NCBI GenBank assembly: GCA_963540515.1
Contig: CAUTNA010000011.1
Location: 1-19,874, forward strand
Source: JAFGMC01 sp963540515
GTDB taxonomy: Bacteria; Pseudomonadota; Alphaproteobacteria; Rs-D84
Length of the DNA: 19,874 nucleotides
Direction of reading: 5' to 3'
A program made the position numbers and the translations under genes. The notes below the pieces were generated by a model. It was not told the origin of the DNA. It saw nothing but the letters and a program-made list of their open reading frames with translations, and did no database searches. Shown in pieces: positions 1 through 7,905 of this stretch. Each line of letters begins with the position of its first letter. The first letter of the stretch is position 1.

Positions 1-61
1 CAATAAACACTGTTTATACTCAATATACTTATAATGCTTATAATGTACGTTTTTAGTTTAT

Positions 62-934
62 TCATCTCTTTAGTTTATCACAAGCTATTTTTAAGTATTT
101 ACAAAGATTCGCAGCAATAGCTTTTTCATATTCAAATCCAGCTTTACAAGAATTAGTCATATTTATGGAACATACATTAGAAACACAACTATCAAATTTA
201 GAATTATCTTTACAGGAATTTTTTATTTCTTTTAAAGAATTTTCTCTTTTATTTTTATAACCAGCTATCAAATCATTAAGTACTTTTTCTTTGTTTTTTA
301 CAAATACATCTCTATCATCTAAAAATTTCATTCTCAAATCTGATATGTAATCATCACACTTAAATACACTTGCAACACATTCTGAAAAAAATCTACTAAA
401 ACTATCATCTTCCAAGCATCCGCTCCAATCTACAGAACAGTGATTTTCTTTTATAACACAGTTTTTAATTTCTGTTTCGCAAATTACCTTTGATTTTTGT
501 TTTCCCATTTCTTTTTGTATAGCATTCATTGCCATATCAATTCCTGCTGCTTTACAAGATTGTTTTATCAAGTCATCATAAGTATTTGTTACATCATCTG
601 GAGTACAATCAGGATTTTTTTTAATACATTGTTCAGTTGCCCATATATATCTTTTATTCGGTGATTTTGGTGCTTTTTTTAATTCTTTCGCACTTAGTGT
701 ATTTTTACTAGACATACCAAGGGACACATTCTCAAGTCCTTCTTCAATAGTAAATTTCCCAGAGTTTTCTGATCCACATAATTGACATCTGGCTGATGGA
801 TTTAACCCAATATTAATAGCACAGGCAGAATCTAAACATTTTGTAATTGATGACTTAGAACAAGTTGCAAAAAGATTATTGTATGAAAATAACCCAACAC
901 TGAATATAAATAAAAATAGTATTTTTTTTAACAT
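62..934 (-). CDS. Secreted cysteine-rich protein, unknown function
   Basis: I do not recognise this family. The 290-residue product begins with a clear Sec signal peptide (MLKKILFLF..., predicted cleavage near LFA|TCSK, about residue 23), so it should reach the periplasm or beyond. I count 20 cysteines in the product, an even number spread over the whole length, which suggests a disulfide-stabilised extracytoplasmic protein. The rest is rich in Lys, Asp, Glu and Asn and is probably helical; I see no catalytic motif or further membrane segment. The start has a purine-rich AGAGAGAG just upstream. It is transcribed divergently from the autotransporter at 1056, with 121 bp between the starts. A partner role for that autotransporter is possible but only inferred from position. 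Existence of the gene is secure; function unknown. Confidence 0.85.
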   Translation of the reverse strand: MLKKILFLFIFSVGLFSYNNLFATCSKSSITKCLDSACAINIGLNPSARCQLCGSENSGKFTIEEGLENVSLGMSSKNTLSAKELKKAPKSPNKRYIWATEQCIKKNPDCTPDDVTNTYDDLIKQSCKAAGIDMAMNAIQKEMGKQKSKVICETEIKNCVIKENHCSVDWSGCLEDDSFSRFFSECVASVFKCDDYISDLRMKFLDDRDVFVKNKEKVLNDLIAGYKNKRENSLKEIKNSCKDNSKFDSCVSNVCSINMTNSCKAGFEYEKAIAANLCKYLKIACDKLKR

Positions 935-946
935 CTCTCTCTTTTA

Positions 947-975
947 ATTTTATCATAAAGCAGATTTTTATACAA
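947..975 (-). promoter_or_regulatory. Probable sigma-70 promoter of the Cys-rich secreted protein
   Basis: Read on the minus strand, TTGTAT (970-975) and TAAAAT (947-952) are separated by 17 bp, and the -10 is preceded by TGA, an extended -10 pattern. The leader would be very short (about 8 nt), so a different start point is possible. Confidence 0.4.
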
Positions 976-1004
976 AGTATTTTTATAAAATTCTTTTTTG
1001 AATT

Positions 1005-1033
1005 TTGAAAAGGTATTTATTTTGTGATATAAT
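1005..1033 (+). promoter_or_regulatory. Sigma-70 promoter of the autotransporter gene
   Basis: TTGAAA at 1005-1010 and a perfect TATAAT at 1028-1033 are separated by exactly 17 bp; the -10 is preceded by TGA (extended -10). Transcription should start near 1040, upstream of the GGGATAG-type ribosome site at 1044-1050 and the GTG at 1056. The promoter overlaps the longest open frame, so a TTG start at 1005 is ruled out if this promoter is used. Confidence 0.75.
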
Positions 1034-1055
1034 TCACAGCAAAGGGATAGAGATT

Positions 1056-4000
1056 GTGAAGTTTATAAGATTCTTTATTTTCGGTATTTTTATATCATCG
1101 GGTGCATTTGCTTTAAGTGATTTTGATACCGCTGCTCAAATGTTATCTGCTGCAAAAAATGGAGATATAAAATATCTCGAACAATTGGTAAATAATGGTG
1201 CAGATATAAATTATGTAGATAATACTGGAATGTCTATTGTTTGTACTGCTCTTATGAACAATGATATAAGGGCTGCACAGATTTTACAAATGTATGGTGC
1301 TGATGCTTCTAAGTGTGACAGACAAATAAAAAAATATAAAAATAAGGATCCTAATAAAAAAACTGGTGGTCTTTTCAGTGGACTTTCGACTGCTCAAGAA
1401 GTGGCACTTACAACTGCGGGAGGAATTGCTGTAGTTGGTGGTCTTTTTTTTTTAACGGACAAATTAAAAGGATCGAATAATAATATTTTTGGCAGTAATT
1501 CTAATCGTCCAAATAATAATGGTGGTAGTGGTGGTACTGGTGGACATGGTGGAAATAATAATACCCATCAAGGAGATTCAAAAGCTTTAACATCTTATGG
1601 ACCCTCTCTTCCAAGTACAGAAGCAGAAAAAAAAGATTATGCAAATAATCTAAACAGTCAATTAGGAACAGACATATCAAAGAAAAATTTTAATGCAACT
1701 ACTCAGCTAGATAGTAGTAATAATGTTGTTTCTCAATACAATCATTTGCTTGCTATGCGTGGATATTCTCCATTTGCACGTGGATATTTGGGAATGACAA
1801 CTCTTCGAAATGATAAAAATGAACCTCTAAAAATAACTGGTGATTTAGAGGGAAATAATATATCTGGTGGCAAGCCTGTTAATGTGGCGTTAATTACTTC
1901 AAATGGCTTAAATATAAATTCAGATTTAACAGCTGATGAGTCTTCTTTACAGGACAGATTATTTGCTTATACATCAAAAAATGTAAATGGTTCTTTGAAT
2001 AATGGATCAAGAGATACAGTATCAAATAAATATTATAATAATAAGATTATAAATAAGACATATAAGCAATTAGGTCAAGATATTCAAAATGGAATATCTG
2101 AATGGAAAACAGAAGAAAAAAAAGAGGATATAAATAATTTTGATTTATCTGGAGCAGGTACAGCCCTTCATAATAAATTAATAGATAATGATGATATATA
2201 CGATCCTGATAATATGCTTGCAAAGATAGTTGGAGGTTATACTTCTGGAAAAACTTCTGGTGATATTACTGGTTTTATGCCTAATGGTCAGATGACTGTA
2301 TATAGAACAGGTGGAGGTTATAAAATAAATAATCTTACAGGTCAAGGGGAAAAAGATTTTGAATATATTGCAAATGGAATAAAAGTGAAGATCAAGTTAT
2401 CTGGCGATACTGTTGATACTGAATATATATTTGATAAAATCATAAGCAGAAGTAATTATTATAAAATTCTAAAAGCGGGAAAAGATACTGGTTATCGTGC
2501 ATACATTAAAGATGGTAAAATGTATCTATATAACTCAAGAGCTGAAAATACATTTTCAACATTACAAGTTTATAATGTGGATAGTACAAACAAGAAAATT
2601 GAACTGGTTCAAAATACAAAGCAAACTGATTATAAAAACTATGAGGCTTTATTACACGCATCTAATTTATCTGATAAAGATGATAAATCAGGTTTTGCAC
2701 CAAGTGTAATTGCAAATGTTGCATTAAATCCAAAACTTTTTGATAATTCATCAAAAACAATAACAAGTATTATTTCATATGATAAAAAAGATGAATATAA
2801 AAACAAATTTAAAGAATATGTTAATGAGTATTATTCTTTTGAGAGTGATAAAAAACAGGGACAAAAAGCATTAGATTTTTTTGAAAATACCAATAAATTT
2901 ACAATTTTTTCAGCAGGTTGGCAGAATATAGATTCTTCAGGAAAATCATTAGAAGCGAGTTTTGAAAATTCAGCTCCACTTGTTTTTAATAGACTAAAAA
3001 ATATATTTGCAACAGTTGTATCTGTAAGTGTTCCAACAGTAAAAAAATCTAATAATCTAAAATTAGGTGAATATAAAACTGAAAATAAAATAGAATTATC
3101 TGCTTATGAACTTAGAACTAAAAAATATAAATCAAGAATATGTGGAATAAGTGGAACAGGAACTAAGGATACAGATCCATGGTGTTTTTCTGCAATTGGA
3201 AATTATGATGGTCAGGCGGTTGCATCTATGGCAGGTTCTGTTGGAATATTAAAATCTGCTTTTAGTTATATGGATAATAAACAATTGTTTGCACTTCTTG
3301 CTTTAACTGCTGATGGACCATTTTGTAAGGATTGTGCAAAAAATTCTAAAGGCAAAGATATAGAAGAAAAATTAAAAAATTATCTAGATGGAATGTATAA
3401 ATTACCATCTGATTATCAATCTGAGTTGGATAATAATCCTAATGCAAATTATTTAGAATTATTTAAAAAAGTTTTTGGTTATGGATTAATAAATCTCGAA
3501 AGAGCAACAACTCCAGGTAAAACAATATATTATTATAATGGTGATAGAATTTTATCAAGTAAAAAGGGTGGTAATGCTTATTGGGGAGATTTTAGTAAAA
3601 CTAGGTTTGCAAGTTCCTCTGTCTTAAGACCAAGATTATCAAAAATATCAGCACAATATTATGATATGTTGGAAAGTCCTGATAAATCTTTATCTTTGCC
3701 AAGAATATGGAAGCATAATTTTAATTTAAATAAAGAAAATAATATAAATAATATTTCAAAAAATATTTTTGAAAGTTTGCAACTATTTACAAGAAATTCA
3801 GAACAAAAGATTGATAATTTTTCTTTTGCTTTATCCAGTTCTGGATCAAGGTTAGGAAACTTTTCTGATTTAAATAATTTTAATATAAAGTATGAAAAAG
3901 ATAATTTTAATTTTACATCAAGTTTTAAAAATAATTTGACCGATAATCTTTCAAACTTTGAAGGCAGAGAAAATCAAATTCTATCACTTGTTTCAAATTT

Positions 4001-4745
4001 AGTTATTGCTGATACAAAATATTCTTTGAAAAATTTCAGTTTTAAAACTTCTGTTTTTTCAGGTGATATACTGGATAAAAATTTAATTTCAAAAAGTGAA
4101 TTAAGTAATTCTTTACTTGAATCTGCAAAATTTGGTAGTGCCAGTGGATTTAGTTTTGATGTTTCTTTTAATAAAAATAATTTCAATATTTCATCTTCAA
4201 TAGGTAAATTAAATGAAAAAGGAAGTGTTTTAGGAACAGGAACAGGAGGACTTTTAGATTTAGGATCAGGAGATACAATTTATTTAGATAACAGAGTATC
4301 ATATAAATTAACAAATGATATAAACCTACAATTTAATTTTATAACATCACAAACTAAAACAAATAACAGAAATGAACAATCTTTTATAAAGGATATAACA
4401 GACATATATTCTAATGCCTATTCGATAAACGCTGATTATAAAAATTTTTCTTTCAGTATATCGAGACCTTTGACTGTATATAGTGGTGATATGACATATG
4501 CATACTCCGATTTTAATCTTGTTCCAAAAACAAAAGGTGGATACGGTCTTTCTTCAAAATATTATTTAGATAAAGTGTCCTTGTCTCCAAATAAAGAACT
4601 TAGATTTGTTGGAACTTATCGTAAAAATTTAGGGATATTTACAGATTCTGTATTTAATTTTATCTACAGAGTAAACCCTGATGGATTTACAGATAAAAAT
4701 GAAACTATTTTAATGATGAAATTATCTCACAGACTTGGAATATAA
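1056..4745 (+). CDS. Autotransporter with ankyrin-like repeats and a degenerate subtilase (S8) passenger
   Basis: The product is a 1229-residue type V secretion protein. The GTG start at 1056 has an upstream GGGATAG ribosome site and yields a compact signal peptide (cleavage near GAFA|LSDF, residue 19). Residues 22-88 resemble two ankyrin repeats (SAAKNGDIKYLEQLVNNGAD, then ...QILQMYGADAS). Residues 113-134 are a hydrophobic Gly/Ala segment, followed by a Gly/Asn/His linker (140-175). Residues about 225-835 look like a subtilase: PFARGYLG then VNVALITSNGLN (the VAVIDTG region), GFMPNGQMTVYR (after the HGT region), YDGQAVASMAG (the GTSMAAPxVAG region) and GYGLINLERA. The catalytic Asp, His and Ser all appear replaced (Thr281, Pro384/Asp385, Gly719), so the passenger is probably not a protease. 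Residues about 870-1229 have the alternating pattern of a C-terminal autotransporter beta-barrel. Role could be adhesion or display; the substrate is unknown. Confidence 0.8.
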   Translation: MKFIRFFIFGIFISSGAFALSDFDTAAQMLSAAKNGDIKYLEQLVNNGADINYVDNTGMSIVCTALMNNDIRAAQILQMYGADASKCDRQIKKYKNKDPNKKTGGLFSGLSTAQEVALTTAGGIAVVGGLFFLTDKLKGSNNNIFGSNSNRPNNNGGSGGTGGHGGNNNTHQGDSKALTSYGPSLPSTEAEKKDYANNLNSQLGTDISKKNFNATTQLDSSNNVVSQYNHLLAMRGYSPFARGYLGMTTLRNDKNEPLKITGDLEGNNISGGKPVNVALITSNGLNINSDLTADESSLQDRLFAYTSKNVNGSLNNGSRDTVSNKYYNNKIINKTYKQLGQDIQNGISEWKTEEKKEDINNFDLSGAGTALHNKLIDNDDIYDPDNMLAKIVGGYTSGKTSGDITGFMPNGQMTVYRTGGGYKINNLTGQGEKDFEYIANGIKVKIKLSGDTVDTEYIFDKIISRSNYYKILKAGKDTGYRAYIKDGKMYLYNSRAENTFSTLQVYNVDSTNKKIELVQNTKQTDYKNYEALLHASNLSDKDDKSGFAPSVIANVALNPKLFDNSSKTITSIISYDKKDEYKNKFKEYVNEYYSFESDKKQGQKALDFFENTNKFTIFSAGWQNIDSSGKSLEASFENSAPLVFNRLKNIFATVVSVSVPTVKKSNNLKLGEYKTENKIELSAYELRTKKYKSRICGISGTGTKDTDPWCFSAIGNYDGQAVASMAGSVGILKSAFSYMDNKQLFALLALTADGPFCKDCAKNSKGKDIEEKLKNYLDGMYKLPSDYQSELDNNPNANYLELFKKVFGYGLINLERATTPGKTIYYYNGDRILSSKKGGNAYWGDFSKTRFASSSVLRPRLSKISAQYYDMLESPDKSLSLPRIWKHNFNLNKENNINNISKNIFESLQLFTRNSEQKIDNFSFALSSSGSRLGNFSDLNNFNIKYEKDNFNFTSSFKNNLTDNLSNFEGRENQILSLVSNLVIADTKYSLKNFSFKTSVFSGDILDKNLISKSELSNSLLESAKFGSASGFSFDVSFNKNNFNISSSIGKLNEKGSVLGTGTGGLLDLGSGDTIYLDNRVSYKLTNDINLQFNFITSQTKTNNRNEQSFIKDITDIYSNAYSINADYKNFSFSISRPLTVYSGDMTYAYSDFNLVPKTKGGYGLSSKYYLDKVSLSPNKELRFVGTYRKNLGIFTDSVFNFIYRVNPDGFTDKNETILMMKLSHRLGI

Positions 4746-4861
4746 AACTAAATTTTAATAAAAGAACTGGTATTTTATAATCAGTATAAATATTATTTTA
4801 TTATCTGTATTATAGAATATAAAAAGTAATAAAAATATTTTATATACACTTATATAAAAGA

Positions 4862-4883
4862 AAAAAGCCTGAAAGGGCTTTTT
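4862..4883. terminator. Bidirectional intrinsic terminator between convergent genes
   Basis: AAAAAGCC (4862-4869) pairs with GGCTTTTT (4876-4883) around a 6-nt loop. The A/T-rich arms provide a U-tract in both directions, so it can end both the autotransporter transcript and the convergent lipoprotein-like gene. The rest of 4746-4861 is plain AT-rich spacer in which I see nothing else. Confidence 0.75.
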
Positions 4884-4884
4884 A

Positions 4885-5385
4885 TTAATGAGAGTGTTGG
4901 TTGTTTTTAGTAAATCTATTTAATTTATCTTCTGCTATTAACCTTTCAGATAAACCTAAATAAAGTTCACATGTTTTTATTGTTTCTAGAAGCTTTTTAA
5001 ATTCTTCATCTGTGCAAATTTGTTTGGGTTTCAAATAAAGAAGATCAGTATAGAAATTATTTATTTTTGTATAATTATCATTAATTGTGTCATTTACTAC
5101 ATCATATATAAAATAATTTTTTATATAATTATTAAAATAATCAAATTTTCCTTTAGAATTTTGTAGTATGTCTAAACCATAACTAATAACATCATTGTAT
5201 AAAGAATCTCGCTTTTCAATATTGATTTCTCTAGTAGTTTTTTGTGTTTTTGTTGGTAAATTAGTTGCTATTTTTTCCTGTGAAGAACAAGAATTTCCAC
5301 CAATAAAAACACCAATAGATAAAGCAGATAATAAAATAGAAGCTTTAAGTTTATGTTTTAAATTATAATTAAAAACTTTTCTCAT
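4885..5385 (-). CDS. Small lipoprotein-like exported protein, paralogue A
   Basis: This is a 166-residue protein of unrecognised family. A basic N-terminus (MRKVFNYNLKHKLK) is followed by a hydrophobic stretch and Cys33 in the context GGNSCSSQ. That resembles a lipoprotein signal, although the residues before Cys (G-N-S) depart from the usual L-[AS]-[GA] lipobox, so anchoring is uncertain. The mature part is Asn/Lys/Asp-rich and probably helical. It is a clear paralogue of the gene at 5571-6050: both share SILLSAL, a Cys near residue 33, and a D-SLYND motif about 27 residues further on. The start is well supported by a strong ribosome site (GGAAGGAGAG at 5391-5400 read on the minus strand) and the TTGACA promoter upstream. 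It is a single-gene transcript ended by the hairpin at 4862-4883. Confidence 0.8.
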   Translation of the reverse strand: MRKVFNYNLKHKLKASILLSALSIGVFIGGNSCSSQEKIATNLPTKTQKTTREINIEKRDSLYNDVISYGLDILQNSKGKFDYFNNYIKNYFIYDVVNDTINDNYTKINNFYTDLLYLKPKQICTDEEFKKLLETIKTCELYLGLSERLIAEDKLNRFTKNNQHSH

Positions 5386-5410
5386 ACATACTCTCCTTCC
5401 GAATATTAAA

Positions 5411-5438
5411 ATATTAGACTATTTTTAACTTTTGTCAA
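5411..5438 (-). promoter_or_regulatory. Sigma-70 promoter of lipoprotein-like paralogue A
   Basis: Read on the minus strand, a perfect TTGACA (5433-5438) is followed after 16 bp by TAATAT (5411-5416), close to the strong ribosome site at 5391-5400 and the ATG at 5385. The remaining intergenic bases up to the hairpin at 5550 show no gene. Confidence 0.65.
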
Positions 5439-5549
5439 ATATTTTATGAAAATTGTTTAGTTTTCAATAAAAAGCTGGTAATTAGAATAAATAGTAATTA
5501 TTTTTAATAAGTTATTATATTTATTTTTAAGGTTTGTTTAAATAAAATA

Positions 5550-5569
5550 AAAAGCCCTTTCGGGCTTTT
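5550..5569. terminator. Intrinsic terminator after lipoprotein-like paralogue B
   Basis: AAAAGCCC (5550-5557) pairs perfectly with GGGCTTTT (5562-5569) around a TTTC loop, directly after the stop codon of the minus-strand gene. Its GC core resembles the hairpin at 4862-4883, but relative to the gene it is in the opposite orientation. Confidence 0.75.
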
Positions 5570-5570
5570 A

Positions 5571-5999
5571 TTAACGAGACTTTTCAGACAAATCTGTTAA
5601 TTTTTTCTCATTTATTTTTTCTATTTTACGTGAAAGCCATATATATTGATTACATTTTTCCAAAAGATCACATATCAAAATAGTATTCTGTGTCCTCATC
5701 TCTAATATACTATTATATAATTTTGATATTGCATAATAATTATCTCCTCCTACATAATAACCATAATCTTCATCGTAAAGTAAAGTATTTCCAATAATAT
5801 TGCGAAGTTCATTATCAGTATCATCATAAGTAGCAATAGCTAATGCTGTGATAACAATATCATTATATAAAGAATCTAATTCTTTTATATCAACTTTGAT
5901 AACGTGTTCTGTTTTCTTTATATTATCAATAGGTTTTCTTTGTGGTGGTGTGCAAGAAACATTACCAACTAAAGTACCAACGAATAAAGCGGATAGCAA
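5571..5999 (-). CDS. Small lipoprotein-like exported protein, paralogue B (start region degraded)
   Basis: The product is unrecognised. It is 142 residues if started at the TTG at 5999, but homology with paralogue A continues upstream without a stop to 6050, where the codon matching A's ATG is ATT (IRK... against MRK...). From 6050 the product would be 159 residues, with a proper basic N-terminus, the hydrophobic SILLSALFVG stretch and a Cys in the context NVSCTPPQ. From TTG 5999 the positively charged n-region is lost. No Shine-Dalgarno sequence like paralogue A's is visible at either start. The mature part keeps the DSLYND motif and a similar length, and has a Tyr/Gly-rich patch near the middle. 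The frame is otherwise intact. It may be a rarely translated gene with a non-standard start or a recent pseudogene. gatA lies 65 bp upstream on the same strand with no clear terminator between them. Confidence 0.6.
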   Translation of the reverse strand: MLSALFVGTLVGNVSCTPPQRKPIDNIKKTEHVIKVDIKELDSLYNDIVITALAIATYDDTDNELRNIIGNTLLYDEDYGYYVGGDNYYAISKLYNSILEMRTQNTILICDLLEKCNQYIWLSRKIEKINEKKLTDLSEKSR

Positions 6000-6115
6000 A
6001 ATAGAAGTTTTAAATCTATTTTTTAAAATTTTTTTAGTTATTTTTCTAATATAAAACTGTAGGTTTTGTATTCTTTATTACAATGTTTATTTTTAATATT
6101 CCATGAATATAAATT

Positions 6116-7555
6116 TTATTCACCCATAATTACAGAAGGGCGGTTATCAATATTTGCATATTTTTCTATATTTTTTGCCATATTTAAAACATTAAAGTCA
6201 TCAAACATTTTTCCAATTACTTGAATACCAAGTGGTAAACCATTTTTTGCAAGTCCTGCAGGTACAGAGCAGGCAGGTATTCCCGCTAAATTTGCAGCAA
6301 CTGTAAATAAATCAAGAGCATAATATTCAAGCGGTGTTAAATCTGATTCAAGTGGCATAGCAGTAGATGCACTTGAAGGACAAATTATAAAATCACAATT
6401 TTCAAAAGCTTTATTAAAAGATTCTGATATAAGTCTGCGAACTTTAGCTGCCTGCATAAAATAAACATCATAACTTTCAGAGGAGAGCACTGCTGTTCCA
6501 ATAAGTAATCTTCTTTGAACTTCTAATCCAAAACCACTTCCACGAGTTTTTTTATATGTATCAATTAAGTCAACCCCATTTTCTCTAAAGCCAAATCTCA
6601 TACCATCATATCTAGATAAGTTAGAGCTGGCCTCTGCTGGTGCAATTATATAATAAGTTGCAAGGGCATCTAAGATATTAGGAATTGATACTTCAATTAT
6701 TTCATAACCTTCTTCTTTTAAATCTTTAACTCTTTTTTCAAAAATTTCTTTCATATCGTTTGAAATTTCTACATCTAATAACTCTTTTATAATTCCAACT
6801 TTTGAAGTTTTTCTTAATTTATTAACAGTTGTTCTTGCAGATGTTGCATCTTTTTCATCATGTCCCATCATAACAGATAATAAAATTTCAGTATCTTCAA
6901 CTGTTCTCGCAATAGGTCCAACTGTATCTAAACTTGATGCAAAAGCTATACATCCCCATCTTGAACAAAGTCCATAAGTTGGTTTCATTCCAACTAGTCC
7001 AGTAATTGCAGCTGGAAAACGAATAGAACCGCCAGTGTCTGTCCCCGTTGCACCAAAAGCAAGTCCTGATGCTACAGCACTTGTAGAACCTCCAGATGAT
7101 CCCCCTGCAGTAAGTCTTTTTTCAATTTGCCATGGATTTATTGGCGCACCAAAAAAACTTGTTTTACTGAAAGTTCCCATAGCAAATTCATCTAGATTTG
7201 TTTTTCCAATAAGAACTGATCCGCTATCAATAAATTTTTGTGAAACTGTTGATTCATATTCTGGTACAAAATTTTCTAAAATTTTTGATGCAGCTGTTGT
7301 TCGTATTCCTTTAGTTGCGAACAAATCTTTCATACCAATTGGAATACCATCTAATGGTAGAGAATTACCATTTATATATCTTTGTTCACTTTCTTTAGCA
7401 TCAATAATTGCTCTATCAAAAGTTTTTGTTATATAACAGTTTAGTTTATCTCCAAATTTATTAACTCTGTCGATTACTGCATTTGTTAATTCAACAGGAC
7501 TTATTTCACGTTTTTTTAATTTTTCTAAAGCTTGTTTTATAGTTAAGTTTATCAT
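6116..7555 (-). CDS. gatA: Glu-tRNA(Gln)/Asp-tRNA(Asn) amidotransferase subunit A
   Basis: GatA is the amidase subunit of GatCAB. It releases ammonia from glutamine, which is used to convert Glu-tRNA(Gln) (or Asp-tRNA(Asn)) to the amidated form in bacteria lacking the direct synthetase. The 479-residue length is typical. The amidase-signature Ser-cisSer-Lys triad is intact: Lys76 in GIPIGMKDLF, Ser153 in AGGSSGGS and Ser177 in TDTGGSIRFPA. The start codon immediately follows the gatC stop with no gap, so the two are translationally coupled in one operon. gatB, often third in this operon, does not follow; a lipoprotein-like gene does. gatB must be elsewhere in the genome if the enzyme works. 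Identification is very secure. Confidence 0.97.
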   Translation of the reverse strand: MINLTIKQALEKLKKREISPVELTNAVIDRVNKFGDKLNCYITKTFDRAIIDAKESEQRYINGNSLPLDGIPIGMKDLFATKGIRTTAASKILENFVPEYESTVSQKFIDSGSVLIGKTNLDEFAMGTFSKTSFFGAPINPWQIEKRLTAGGSSGGSTSAVASGLAFGATGTDTGGSIRFPAAITGLVGMKPTYGLCSRWGCIAFASSLDTVGPIARTVEDTEILLSVMMGHDEKDATSARTTVNKLRKTSKVGIIKELLDVEISNDMKEIFEKRVKDLKEEGYEIIEVSIPNILDALATYYIIAPAEASSNLSRYDGMRFGFRENGVDLIDTYKKTRGSGFGLEVQRRLLIGTAVLSSESYDVYFMQAAKVRRLISESFNKAFENCDFIICPSSASTAMPLESDLTPLEYYALDLFTVAANLAGIPACSVPAGLAKNGLPLGIQVIGKMFDDFNVLNMAKNIEKYANIDNRPSVIMGE

Positions 7556-7849
7556 TTATTCATCCATAACTTTTGGAACCGATACATATCCGATAGAGTT
7601 GGCAGTTTTATCATGTGTATTTTTTAGTATTAAATCTCTTATATTTCCATCTTTTACAATATCTTTTCTGTAAATTGGTTCTTGTTCTAATGGTGTTATC
7701 ATAGGATTTACATTTTTTGTATTTATTTTTAAAAGTTTGTCTAACCAATCTATAACAGAATCTATTTTTAAACTTTCTAGTTTTTCATCTTCAATTTCAA
7801 TTCTAGAAAGATTTGCAAATTTCTTTAATTGTTCCTTGCTAAATGCCAT
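7556..7849 (-). CDS. gatC: Glu-tRNA(Gln) amidotransferase subunit C
   Basis: A 97-residue protein of normal GatC length, acting as the small scaffold that wraps GatA and GatB and stabilises the amidotransferase. Family features visible are the N-terminal helix region LKKFANLSRIEIEDEKL, the central WLDKLLKINTKNVNPM-type segment and the PL-x-x-x-P-I-Y-R-x-D-x-V turn near residue 55. It ends directly against the gatA start. The ATG has an AGG about 8 nt upstream. A good promoter (TTGAAT, 16 bp, TATAAT) lies in the 36-bp divergent gap and runs into the first codons of ruvX, so gatCA and ruvX share a compact divergent control region. Confidence 0.93.
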   Translation of the reverse strand: MAFSKEQLKKFANLSRIEIEDEKLESLKIDSVIDWLDKLLKINTKNVNPMITPLEQEPIYRKDIVKDGNIRDLILKNTHDKTANSIGYVSVPKVMDE

Positions 7850-7877
7850 TTTTATACCTAGTATTTACTAAGAACAG

Positions 7878-7905
7878 ATTATACAATGATAAAAGAAAAA
7901 TTCAA
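7878..7905 (-). promoter_or_regulatory. gatCA promoter overlapping the start of ruvX
   Basis: Read on the minus strand, TTGAAT (7900-7905) and a perfect TATAAT (7878-7883) are separated by 16 bp. The -35 lies inside the first codons of the divergent ruvX gene. A weaker plus-strand candidate for ruvX would lie within gatC. Confidence 0.6.

Noticed and set aside
1..61. Possible gene or regulatory element at the left edge
   Set aside because: Only AT-rich sequence with no open frame of note, hairpin or promoter I can support.
4862..5569. The two GCCC...GGGC hairpins as a mobile repeat family
   Set aside because: Both sit directly at gene ends, and relative to the genes they are in opposite orientation; ordinary intrinsic terminators explain them.
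6097..6111. ATATTC-CAT-GAATAT hairpin after gatA as a terminator
   Set aside because: The stem is only 6 bp and AT-only apart from one pair, with no U-tract on the minus strand; too weak to call.
7035..7436. 133-codon open frame on the plus strand
   Set aside because: It lies fully antisense inside gatA, whose catalytic motifs are intact; the frame is a by-product of low stop density on the opposite strand.
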